From: Heterostelium album PN500
Taxonomy: Eukaryota; Evosea; Eumycetozoa; Acytosteliales; Acytosteliaceae
NCBI RefSeq assembly: GCF_000004825.1
Contig: NW_008805070.1
Span: 992,001 to 1,056,000 of the forward strand
Direction: 5' to 3'
DNA length: 64,000 nucleotides
Both the position numbers and the translations under genes were made by a program. Position 1 is the first letter of the stretch, and every line of letters begins with the position of its first letter. This document shows positions 46,543 through 57,893 of the stretch, piece after piece. The notes under the pieces are model-generated. The model saw only the letters and a list, made by a program, of their open reading frames with translations, made no database searches and was not told where the DNA came from.

Positions 46543-48380
46543 ATGACATCAAGTTGTTCTAGACATCAGAAATCATATAGATTTATATGTTATCAATGCA
46601 ATCAGTTAATGTGTGCATTGTGCATTACAAAACACAATAAGAATCACAATGATCATGCCAATCAATTAGATCATATCAAAGAAATAAAACAATCATTAGA
46701 TAATCTACGTAGTATTGATGTCCCTCGGCAAAATGATAATAATGATGATAAACATGAACAACCAACTTTAAAAAAACAAAAACTAGATAGCATAGTTGAT
46801 AATGATAATAAAAATAAAAAGAAAAATAAAGATAGAAGTAAAAATAAAAAAAAGATAATAATGATGATAATGATAATAATATTAATAATAATAATAATAA
46901 TAATGATGAGGATGATTGTCATTCTTATTTTTCAAAAAGAATAGAATCAATTTGGAACACATTGAAATCAGATACTTCAAGATATGAGAGTTTAACACTG
47001 ACAGAGAATGAAATCACACAACATTTTAAACAACTTTATGATTACATTGCAATGGAAGAATACAAGTTAAAGAAATCAATAATAGCCACCAAAGACATTA
47101 TTGAACATCAACTCAATAATTATATCAATGAATTAAAACATTTAAATAGTATTATAGATTTAAATAATAACTTTAATAACATCAAACAAAATAGTAATTA
47201 TAATAGTAAAGAAGTTGTAAAAAATGAAATGAAAATAGAGAATACAACTGAGCAATATTCATTAGAATCAATATTGAAATCAATATCATCATGTTCAACA
47301 TTACAGTCATTCATCGATGATAATAATCAAACATTGTTCAGTAATCAGATGATCGATGACCATCCATCAGTTCAAGAGCAATTAGAACAATATGATAACG
47401 ATTCATTATCATTATTATTGGATACAATTTATAAATACAACGATAGATTCCAACCAACAGCAACTGATAGAATCACTGATAATACTATAAGCAGATTGTA
47501 TACACAACGACCAGATTTTAAACAACTTGATTCAATCATACAACAATCAATTACTCTTTTAACAGACAACACAACATCATATATTTTTTCAACACCCTCT
47601 TTTAGTGGAGCAGCAACACTCATCAACCTATCAAATAATAATACAGTGGAACAATTCAGTATTGACTTTGATTTTAGTGGAACATACAGTTCGATTGTTG
47701 CAGTTGGTGAATATATCTATGTATTCGGTGGTTATAACGATCCAAAGAAATGGATGAAATTCTCAATCAAATCGAAATCAGTTGAGCATATCGGTGATAT
47801 CGTAGGAATCGATGTTAGTTGTGATTTATCAGCTTGTTATGATGGTAAAGATCATATCTATTTGGTGGGAGATAAACAAGAGATCGATCGATTCAATATC
47901 AATACGATGAAGTTTGAGATATATCATAAATTTACAACAATCAAATATGGAAAATTCAGTCAAGTATTATCATTAATGATCTTCAAAGGTTCATTGTATA
48001 TAGTTGGATTAGAGAACAATATGGTATTTCAAATCGATTTGACAAGAAAAACTTTAAAACCACATATAATTGGCTGTAAACCATTCACAGCTTGTCACGA
48101 TGACAATGGAAACCTCTACACAAACGAATATTCCAAAAAACAAATCACCAAATACAATGTTGAAAGCAAACAAGTCGATACCATTGATATTCCAGAAATA
48201 GGTGATGAACTTAATTTGATGTATCACCGAGAGTCACCATTTTCAAGCTTTATCTATTCATTTGGTGGTTGTGATTGTGGTAATTTCAAATATTCAATTG
48301 AATCCAACAAATGCGAGCCATTCTTTGAAGAGGATACATTCTGTAGGCATATAAGTGGATCCGTATCAATCAAATTTTAA
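46543..48380 (+). CDS. B-box zinc-finger protein with kelch-like C terminus, frameshifted
   Basis: The first frame starts MTSSCSRHQKSYRFICYQCN and has a B-box-type zinc-binding pattern (CSRH ... CYQC ... CALC ... H ... H). It becomes implausible after an A8 run at ~46847-46854. From there the next frame is clearly coding (D/N-rich, then SYFSKRIESIWNTLKSDTSRYES) and continues to TAA at 48380. The second part has coiled coil (EEYKLKKSIIATKDIIEHQL) and kelch-like blades (VAVGEYIYVFGGYNDPKKWM, YDGKDHIYLVGDKQEIDRF). Similar B-box proteins with beta-propeller-like tails are numerous in dictyostelids. The single shift in a homopolymer suggests a sequencing error or a recent lesion. An intron does not explain it. 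Confidence 0.75.
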
Positions 48381-48668
48381 TAATCAATAAACTATTAATT
48401 TAATTCAAAAAAAAAAAAAAAAATGATCATTAATTTTTTTTAAAATTTAATTTAATTTAAATTTGTGTGTTTTTTTTTTTTTTTTGATTTGAAGATCACT
48501 TTTTAAAAAATTACACTTTTTTTTTATTATTATTATTAATTTTATATTTGTAAAAAGAATACTTTATATTATATATATTTCATTTTTTTTATTACCCTTT
48601 TTATTTGTACACACTACACCCACATACTTTTATATTATATATATAAATAGATTTTAGATTAATCGAAT

Positions 48669-49709
48669 ATGGATATCACACAAGTTCAAAAGAACTTTAC
48701 TCATTTCAAACAGTTGGCTGAACAACCAAATCCAGATGTTAATAAAGCCAAAGAACTATTGAATCATCTAAAGATCGATTTGATTCATCTGTCTTCACCA
48801 ACACAATCCGATCACAGTGAAAAAGTAGTGAAAGAATGTTTACTAGCAAGTAAGTAATATAAATTAAATGTTTAGTTCAAAAATAAAATAAACAAAACTA
48901 AACTTAACAACTAAATTATTTATTCGACTTTTATAGGAGATATTTTAGAAATAGCTGCATTATATAGTGTAAAGGTTAGAGATATCAGTGCATTCGAAAG
49001 ATTCTATGCACAGTTGACCACTTTCTATCAGGACTACAAGAAATATATTCAACCATCGGCACTACAATATAACATCATTGGATTGCATTTGATGAAGTGT
49101 TTGGCAACTCAAAATGCACCAAAGTTCCACTCAGAGTTAGAGTTGATACCATTCGACATGTTAAGTAATCCATTCATCAAGTATGTTAACTATCTATACC
49201 ACAGCTGTAATCCATTTAGCATCCACACACACATATAATATTTACATTCAATATTTTCTTTTATCAAATAATCAGATTCCCATTGTTGGTCGAGAAATCC
49301 ATTGCAGAGGGTAGCTATCAAAAGGTATTGTCATCTAGATCACAAGTGCCATCGGAGCATTATCTTGTCTTTATTGATTTACTTTCAAATTCTATGAGGT
49401 AAGTTAGTTATGATTATCATTTATAATTTATATCGTTTTTAAATTAGTTTACTAATATATATATATAATAGAGAGGATATTGCTAATTGTATTGAAAGAT
49501 CATTTAAATATCTTACATTGAAGGAAGCACAAAAGGTATTGCAAGTTGCAAGTCTAGACCAATTGAGCGAATATATTAAAAAGAGAGGTTGGAAGGTAGA
49601 TGGTGACAAGATTCTCTTTGACTCTGGTCCCCAACAAATTGAAATCCCATCCACCCAACTCATTCACCAAACTATTCACTATGCTAAGGAACTTGAAAGA
49701 ATTGTATAA
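48669..49709 (+). CDS. psmD8: 26S proteasome regulatory subunit PSMD8 / Rpn12
   Basis: Predicted exons 48669-48849, 48937-49180, 49276-49398 and 49472-49709 give 261 residues, the family's usual size. Joined sequence reads [42 protein letters not shown] and [24 protein letters not shown], closely like PSMD8. A C-terminal winged-helix (PCI/CSN8-type) region follows, with [10 protein letters not shown]-like [20 protein letters not shown] and [12 protein letters not shown]. It is a non-ATPase lid subunit of the 19S particle and joins last in lid assembly. Introns are short with GTAAGT or GTATGT donors. Confidence 0.94.
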
Positions 49710-49938
49710 ATCAAAAGACAACATTACAAAACATCATCATCATCATCATCATCATAACAACAACAATAACATAACACTACACCCCAACAACAATATCTTA
49801 TACTATAATAAACCAAAAGAATAATTTCAAAATCAAAACAGTATAAATAAAATATAACAAACATTAAATAGATTTAAAAAAAAAAAAATTAGTTTCAATT
49901 TGGTGGTTTAATATATATAATATAATAGGTTATAGAAT

Positions 49939-50552
49939 CTACACTTTATTATTTGCTCTTTTTACGGCAGCGGGTTGTTTCTTCTCTTTCTTTTCTTTTG
50001 GTTCTTTCTTTAAATTATCTGCGCTGATCAGAAGTACATTTCTGATACTCTGTTGAAATGAAACTATATCTTTGGCTAAAACCTGTCAAAAGTAATAAAA
50101 CAATGTTAGTCACACATATTCGTTGATCAATTAATTCTAGTCTTTCTCTCAACACCTACTACTGTTGAAATCTTTTTTTTATAACCATCTGTGGCTCTAA
50201 TTAAACATTTTGGTTCTTTTTCGTGCTCTGGTACTTTGTCTTCTCCTTTTTTATCTGCAGGTATATCTAGATTGAGTGAATTCAATTGAAATAAGGTATT
50301 AATCATCACAATATACTTATTGGGTATTTGATCAATAGTGAATTGACTACTATGATGCATTGATTAACAAAATCTATCAATCTTATCATCTATTAAACAA
50401 ATATTGATCAAATAGTAATGTTTGGTGGTTGAAAATGAATGAATAAACCTACATCTCTTTACTGTAACCCAAACACTTCCGCTTGCTCTCTTTGATTGAT
50501 ACAGCTTGGTTAGCGCATTTAAAAATGAGTTATTATCTTCATACAATGTCAT
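49939..50552 (-). CDS. srp14: Signal recognition particle 14 kDa subunit (SRP14)
   Basis: Predicted exons 50552-50453, 50266-50160 and 50082-49939 give 116 residues. Exon 1 reads MTLYEDNNSFLNALTKLYQS and KRASGSVWVTVKR, the SRP14 start. Exon 2 holds KGED ... EPKCLIRATDGYKKKIST, the most conserved part. Exon 3 continues VLAKDIVSFQQSIRNVL and ends in a K/E/P-rich basic tail. The exon 2 donor was placed so that KISTV-VLAKDIV aligns without a gap; both donors are then GTAGGT. The exon 2 acceptor could also be the CAG twelve bases downstream, which keeps the frame. SRP14 with SRP9 binds the Alu domain of SRP RNA and slows elongation during ER targeting. Confidence 0.88.
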
Positions 50553-51240
50553 TTTCTATATCTTTAATATTGTTTTATTTTTTTTTGATTTGTTGTTGTT
50601 GATGGATGTCAATGAATGATTAAACTTAGTCAAGTAGTAGTAGATCTTTATATATATAATATATTAAATCAATCGATACATATAAAAATAATAAGAAACA
50701 ACAAAATAAAAATAAATATTTTTTAATTTTAAAAAATAATTTATTATTTTAAAAAAATTGATCATTTTTTTTATGTTTTGATGGTCACACAAAAAAAGTC
50801 AACACACAATTGTTAATATTTCTTTAGTTTAGTTTTTATTCACAATCATAAGTGATAATTTATATTTAATAGCTTCACAATTAATTAATAATTAAGCTAT
50901 TATTTTTATTTTTTATTAAAATATATATATATTAGATTTGCAAATTAACCATGATCGTTAATACCTAATTTAGTAAAAGTTTAATAATTTTTTATTTGGT
51001 TATTGACACACCATAAACTTTGAAAACAAAAATAAAAAATTAATTTAGTTCAAACAACTGCTTGCTAATTTTATAAGAATCGAAAAATAGAAATTATAAT
51101 TATTTTTTTTCAAATCACAACCACCAACTCCCATTAAACCATTTGCAAAGCATTTCAGTCTTTCTTAAAAGGAAATGAATTGGTTACCTTTGTTGGGTTT
51201 AGTTTGGTTCATAAAAGAAATTGTCTTACTTTGATGCTTT
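50553..51240. other. Intergenic, AT-rich
   Basis: SRP14 upstream region. A TTTATATATATAATATATT stretch and homopolymers are seen, with no gene. Confidence 0.5.
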
Positions 51241-51254
51241 ATAACAAGTCTTTA

Positions 51255-51412
51255 TCATGTAATCGTAAACGTCCGCCGTCCGGCAAGAAGTTGACATAGT
51301 TAACTTCGAATAATCTGTGGATTCAGGGTCACAATCGTGATTCTGATGAAACAAAAACATTCCTGAGGTGAGTCACGTTGACTTGCCTTACGCCTGACCC
51401 GGACGATTCGCA
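51255..51412. ncRNA. Candidate structured non-coding RNA (strand uncertain)
   Basis: A ~155-bp island of roughly balanced base composition inside very AT-rich intergenic DNA, with no ORF in any frame. On the plus strand it holds a perfect 9-bp hairpin (GAAGTTGAC-ATA-GTTAACTTC, 51287-51307, one G-T pair) and a TCAC-AATC-GTGA hairpin near 51330-51341. Its ends can pair: AATCGT, GTCCGG and GGCAAG near 51261-51287 with CTTGCC, CCGGAC and ACGATT near 51383-51408. A box C-like TGATGA and a box D-like CTGA are present but not in a clear snoRNA setting. It is not U1, U2, U4, U5, U6, 5S or a tRNA by eye; SRP and RNase P/MRP RNAs could not be matched. Confidence 0.45.
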
Positions 51413-51469
51413 ACAACCAAAACCATTCCCCTTTTAATTATTTTTACAACATTTATAAGTACATATTTA

Positions 51470-54400
51470 TTATTCATTTACTTTTAATTTTGATAGTTTT
51501 TTTTCTACTTTAACATTTTGTTTGCGGAATTTTCTATTTTTAACTGTGTATATGGTTGCACCAGTCACAGCAGCAACAACGATTACTACAACTGGTACGA
51601 TGATAGCGACCAACTTCATTGATGATGACGTGGATTCTTTGCAATCGGTTGGTTCACTGGATCGGTCAACCAGAACAGAAAAATCAGGATCGATAATAGT
51701 TGTTTGACTCTGTGGCATGTTGATTCCAATAATAACTGATTGAGTACTGTTGGTTGTCGAGTTACTGATGATCTCATTCAACGAGTAAGCAGGTCGGTTA
51801 TCTGACAAAACATAATCCAAGAATCTTCCGAAATAGGTGACACCATCCTTGGTAATCGTTAAGTACTGTAAGTTATGAAGTTGATCGAATTGTTGATTCT
51901 CTTGAATATCTGATTTACATTTATCTTCCAACTGATCGTATTTCATCTCTGTCTGTAGGAGTACTCTTAGTGTATTTAAATTCGAGGTGAATAACCGGCC
52001 ACTAATTGTAATTGACAACTTCAAAGAGTTGGCGGGATAAGTGATGACCCTTCCACCAAATGATATATCCTCGGTAGTTTTAAAGCTATCTATATTTACT
52101 TCTAAATAACACTGTGAATTGCTGTCATTTAGAATATAATTATAGGTAACAATATCATTACTAAGCGATGTTGAATAGGTCCATTTCGCTTGGTTTACTT
52201 GGTAACTCCTTCTGGTCATTCTAAGCTCATCCAATTCTTCAATTGCCACAATGTTGAATTGAAATTGGGAGTTGTCTGAAACGACGTTTATGTTTGGGGA
52301 TGTTGAGTTTGGTTGGAGTACAACAACAGGATATAATTCGGACTGACAGTTGATACCACCATAGCCAGTGTTACATACACAGATATTATTAACACATTTT
52401 CCATTAGCTTTACAAATATCATCACAAAAAATTGGAGATTGGTGAGCATCTTATTTATGAACATAAAATAAACATTAGTATTTTTATGACAAACTAATAA
52501 TTAATCCAACTTACAAATAATTAAAATAGATTTAGATGAAAACATTCTATTGTTTGTTATAACAACGAGATCAGCAAATCCAACTTTTAAAATTCCAGAT
52601 ATATTGCAAAGTATACTTGTATCATTTACATTAATGATAGTACAATTTAATCCATTCACTGTTACTACTACCTGTGTTATATTTTTTTGGAAATAACCAA
52701 AAAGCCATAAATCACCACCATCCTCATAAAGTTTTGAAGTGGCTGATACAACTGGTAGGTCTTTAAAGAATGAAAAATTGTTAAAAATAAAATATTAAAT
52801 AATGGGGATAACATATAAAGTACCTTGAATTTGTAATATTGCGGTCAAAGACTGAATTTCGTTCGTTAAATTCAATAATGGATATCTTGTTGTTGGAAAA
52901 TTATGAAGTGAACAGGCTAGACTATTGTCTGTTTTCAAAAAAAGTTTACATTCAATTCCATTCACAGATACTGTATAATTCATTGATACATTAAAAGTGC
53001 CAACTATATCAACTCTAAATTCTCTTCCATTAATTCCACCATATGCAGTATTTATTTCAGTAACTATAAAATTATTAGTATTTATTATGGTATATCATAA
53101 TAAATCAATTCTTACCATCAAAGAACCAACTAAAAGTTAATATTTTCGAATAAGTAGTAAAAGAAAAAGTTCCAGTAGATTGATTTTGATTATTAAATCT
53201 AACATAAAAAATAATTAATAAAAATTTTTTTAATAATAAATGTTCGGAAAAATAATCTTACATAAAATTGGAATTAGGTATGACCAATGTTACATTATCA
53301 ATTGGATCCCATCCAAGATTCTTTCCAATAATAGTCATATTCACAGGGTTTGGGTTTTTAGGTGAAAATACAAATTTAGTTGTTTCAATTGTGGGCTCTA
53401 TTTTGGATATTGATCAATAGAAAGTTTCTTTAAAATCTTATCAAACAAGTACTTACTACATTGGAAGTTAGGAGGAATAGTCAAATCAAACACCATCTGA
53501 AATCTACTCCAAGAACAAAAAAAACAATCTGGTATTGATTCAACAGGGGTGTTCCATATCAAAATATTTTTGATATAGCAATAAGACTCTGGTAGAGTTC
53601 CATTAATACCCCTAATGTCGTTCAAATAAAAAGGATCCGGAAATAAACCCATCCTAGGATAATCTATAATAGTACCTTCTATTCCTGTGTTTTCAATTGA
53701 TCTATAGAATTGTTAGTAAAATAATTTGAGTAAATTTCTTTATTATTTACATTGACGACTTAGAATTCAAATCAAACCATTCCAATGGAGGAAATCTTTT
53801 AGAAGGGACATCAAACTCTTCATAAAATGAAACATTTTTAATATTGCTTATAAAGTTTGTTTTATGTAGGGTACTATATTATAAAAAATATCAACATTTA
53901 AGTCTAGTCTAGTAGTAAATTAATAAAAAAATAATTACAGTGTTTCTATTTTAGTGAAAATCGAAAAATCATTAGGTTCTATAATAGTGTTTTCAATGTA
54001 CCTATAGTAATAGTAACGGTTAGTAAAATACATTTCTTTAAGATATTCAAAACTATTTACATTAACTGGATTTCAGGTGAATTAATTATTGTAAGATTCG
54101 ATTTATCTTTTTGATATGAAAGAGGGGTGGATAACACTCGTCTATATAAAAATTAATATTATTATTTTTCAAACTAATATTATGATTTCAATATTTACAA
54201 TAAAGTTAAATTAGGTAAATCAATTACTATCTCTACAGGTTGAGATACTCTGAGTGACCTAGAGCAAATATTAATTTAGATTTCTTTTGTTATTATTAAA
54301 TTAAATAATTACAATGTAAAAATATTTGGCACAGTCTCTTTGGTCAAATTAAAAAGGGTGATAGGCATTGGGTTATAATCAGAATATACTAAGATTCTAT

Positions 54401-55292
54401 AAAAATGATTATTAAATCTCATCTTTGTATTAAAAAAAAAAAAATTACTTACAATTGATTTAATGAGTTAAACTTTTGTTTTGGATCAAAAAGAGTTTGA
54501 AAGTTCCCACTTATAAAACTAGAATCAATTTGTGAGAAGTAAATAATATTCTTATTGAATATTGTTTGTGGTATATTAGACCCAAATTTACATCTTGACA
54601 TTATTCTTGAAAAAATGATTTGTTATTAATGAAAAATATTTAAATTAAAAGAAAATACTTACATCATGTTTAAGTTTGGAAAGAAGGTTCCAAAATTAGG
54701 TGGTAATACTATAGGGTCATTTAAATCATACACGCTATAATAAAATTAGTATTAATTTATGAAAATAATAATATATTTGTTCACTTACTACAATAACCTC
54801 ATATTTGCATTGTCATACGAATTCAACTTTTCAAAAAAATTAACTGATGGGTCTGCAACTGGATTGGATGTCCTTAGTATGATTTCTATTAAATTTGGAA
54901 AGCTAAGATATGGAATACTAATTGGTTTTCCCTGTGGAATTGGAGTATGTATATAATCGGTCATTGATCTATTGTTTTGTTAGTGTAGTAGTGTAAAATA
55001 ATAGAATAAAAAAAATTTACATTTGACTAATGCTCTCTTCATTTCCATTTGAAACACATGTTAGGGTTGACGATATTCTACTGCATTCAGTTTCATTTAA
55101 AGGCCAACCAAGTTGATATTGCATAGAAATCCATCTTATTGAACTCACTATTTTTAAATAAATTAAATATATATATTTTTTATTTAAAAAAAAAAAAAAA
55201 AAAAACTTACGATCAGGTTCCTGTAAAATACAATTATACAAATAAAAATTTAAAAATACAAATAATATACAAATATATTTATTACAAGACAT
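51470..55292 (-). CDS. LRR-like / IPT-TIG / EGF single-pass membrane protein (array member 1, ComC-like)
   Basis: A multi-exon gene with many 45-80-bp introns. It begins at ATG 55292 with a signal peptide (MSCNKYICILFVFLNFYLYN). Exon 2 (55147-55021) codes for SSIRWISMQYQLGWPLNETE plus cysteines. Small exons through 53.4-55.0 kb carry leucine-rich-like units, and one codes for DPFYLNDIRGINGTLPESYC with a C-x-x-C cap. IPT/TIG-like beta domains follow (52.5-53.4 kb). The last exon (about 52449-51470) has an EGF-like module (CDDICKANGKCVNNICVCNT), a membrane-proximal domain, one transmembrane helix (LVAIIVPVVVIVVAAVTGAT) and a short basic cytosolic tail. The layout matches the dictyostelid ComC-like family, related to Tgr adhesion proteins. 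Exon details in the middle are not fully resolved. Ligand unknown. Confidence 0.78.
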
Positions 55293-55607
55293 TTTAACAT
55301 AAAGAATAAAATCAAAATGATTAAAAATCAAATGTAGAGATTATTTATGTATCGGAGCTCCACAAATTTGTGAGATCATTTATAAAGTTAACTTTTTAGT
55401 TAAATCTTTCTTCATCCAATAACTTGATATTAATAAGATCTTTTTTTTAAAATTTCTCACACTCACATTAATAATATCTTTTTTTTTGTAACCTTTTTTT
55501 GTTTTTTTTATTCCAAAAATTTACCAAAAAAATCCCAAAAACTTGTTGTAATTTAATTATTTTTTAATTAAAGTTAAACTTAATATTAATTTGAATTAAA
55601 CATTTAT
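55293..55607. other. Intergenic between array members 1 and 2
   Basis: AT-rich spacer. The sequence just downstream of member 2 (TTCCAAAAATTTACCAAAAA-type, 55500-55550) resembles 62640-62670 before member 4, as expected for duplicated units. Confidence 0.45.
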
Positions 55608-57793
55608 TTATTTATTATCCAATCTAGATAGTTTAATTTGAACTTTTTCTTCTTGTCTGATAAATCTATTATGCCTGTGAATGAATATGGCCATACCGAC
55701 AATAAGAGCAACACCAACAATGACAACAGGAACGATGATTGCTACTAACTTCATTGATTTAGAAGATGACGATGGTGAATCTTCTTTGCAATCTGTTGGT
55801 TCACTTGATGGATCAATTAGCACAGAAAAATCAGGGTCTATGATGGTTGTTTGGCTCTGTGGCATGTTGATTCCAATGGTTACCGATTGAGTACTGTTGG
55901 TTGTCGAGTTACTGATGATCTCATTCAATGAGTAGGCAGGTCGGTTATCTGATAAAACATAATCCAAGAATCTTCCGAAATAGGTGACACCATCCTTGGT
56001 AATCGTTAAGTATTGTAAGTTATGAAGTTGATCGAATTGTTGTTTGTCTCTGATTTCCGATTGACACTTATCTTCGATTGTTTGGTACTTCATCTCGGTC
56101 GCAAACAACACCCTCAGTGTATTTAGATTCGAGTTGAATGACCATCCACTTATAGTGATCGATAACTTCAAAGAGTTTGGAGGATAAATAGTTTCAATAC
56201 CAGCAAAAGTTAAATTCTTGTAGACCTTAAAGTTATCTATATTGACCTCTGTCTTGAACTGTACACTCGAGTCATTTAGAACATATTTATAGTTATCCTT
56301 TTCAATATCGGATGACTTTGAATAGTTCCAATTTGATACATTGAAGTGATAGCTACTGAAGACATCTCGGAGATCGTCCAACTCTTGTATTGCAATGATA
56401 TTGAATTGGAATTGTGTGTTGTTTGAAATTACATTGACGTTGGGTGATGTTGTATTTGGTTGAATTATTACAGTTGGTGTCAATGTAGACTGACAATAAT
56501 AACCACCAAATCCACTATTACAAACACACTTATTGTTTATACAAATACCATTACTACTACAAGTAGAATTATCAACAATACAATTATTTGGTATATCCAA
56601 AGGATCTTTTTTGGTTTTTTTTTTAAAAAAAAAATATTAATAAATAAACATTCATTTATAATATTTATTTATACATACATATAACTAAATAAGAGGATAT
56701 AAACTCTATATTATTGGTAAATACACTTAAATTTGCAAAACCAGGTGTCAGATTGGTTGTAATAATGCATACTATAACAGTAGAGTTTGCCTTGGTAATA
56801 GTACAATTTACATTGTTGACAGTAACGTTTGCCTGAATAATATTATCATGGAAGTACCCATAGAGGGTTAAGTTTCCTCCCGATTCGTAAAGCTTTGATG
56901 TTGAAACAACAATAGGTATATCTATAGAATTGTAAAGTTAGAATAAAATTTGGTTTTGTTGTTGATCATTATATATTATAATTACTTTGTATCTTTAAAG
57001 TAGTATTAATAGATTGAATTTCATTTGTTACAGTTACTATAGGGTTTCTGATTGTAGGTATAGAACTTAAAGTACAAATCAAAACATTTGGATATATGTC
57101 TGCAGGTGAACATGAAACACCATTGATTACAACTAGATAGTCCATTGTAGTATTGAAAGTACCATTGATTTCAACTCGAAGCGATGTTCCTTCAATAATA
57201 CCAAATGCAGCATTGACAATACTTACTGTAGAAAAAATCTAATTAGTAAATCTTATCAATTATTAATGAAAAATAAATTACATACTATCATAGGCCCATT
57301 CGAATGTAAGTTTGGTTGTATTTACAAAAAATGAGAATGATCCTTTAGTTGATTATTATTATTATATCTAAAAAATACAAAAAAGAAAACAATATTAATA
57401 TTAATTAATCCAGTTTGTATTTTATTTATGAAATCATACATAAAATGTGAATTTGCTGTAACCATTGTCAGATTTGCAATTTTATCCCAACCCAAATTCT
57501 TGCCAAAAATATGCATGTTGATTGGATTTGGGTTTATTGGATTGTAAACAAATAAAGTTTTATCTAATCTCGGAACTATTGTTTAAAAGATATTAATAGA
57601 TATAATTATTAAATTAATAGACTCTTATCATACCACAAACGAAATCAGTTGGAATTTTAACAGAAAATCTATTCTTAAAAAAGGTCCATTTACAATAGAA
57701 ACAATCTGGTACTGTTGTAAGTGCTGTGCCGGTGAGATCGATATCTTCTAAATAACAAAAAGACTCTGGCAACTCGCTTATATTTGGATTGTC
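55608..57793 (-). CDS. ComC-like membrane protein, array member 2 (5' part lost in assembly gap)
   Basis: The C-terminal exon (56605-55608) codes for an EGF-like module with Cys pairs (NCIVDNSTCSSNGICINNKC), a ~200-residue extracellular domain, one transmembrane helix (LVAIIVPVVIVGVALIVGMA) and a basic tail ending LSRLDNK. Further 5' are IPT/TIG-like exons (56.7-57.6 kb; HIFGKNLGWDKIANL) and an LRR-cap exon (NISELPESFCYLEDIDLTGT, C-x-x-C) that runs into the N gap. The upstream LRR and signal-peptide exons are missing. Compared with 59340-59440, one small indel near 57345-57350 changes a TTGCATTATT to TTGATTATT within an exon, which may shift the frame. Function as for member 1. Confidence 0.75.
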
Positions 57794-57893
57794 NNNNNNN
57801 NNNNNNNNNNNNNNNNNNNNNNNNNNNNNNNNNNNNNNNNNNNNNNNNNNNNNNNNNNNNNNNNNNNNNNNNNNNNNNNNNNNNNNNNNNNNN
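57794..57893. other. Assembly gap (100 N)
   Basis: Exactly 100 N, a placeholder of unknown true size. On its left is the LRR-cap exon of one array member; on its right is the middle of the C-terminal exon of another. The missing DNA should include the 5' part of member 2, an intergenic spacer and the end of member 3, which by comparison with complete neighbours is likely more than 100 bp. Confidence 0.95.

Noticed and set aside
51340-51372. Box C/D snoRNA call from TGATGA and CTGA
   Set aside because: Box spacing and terminal stem do not form a standard C/D snoRNA, so the island is left as an unclassified structured RNA candidate.
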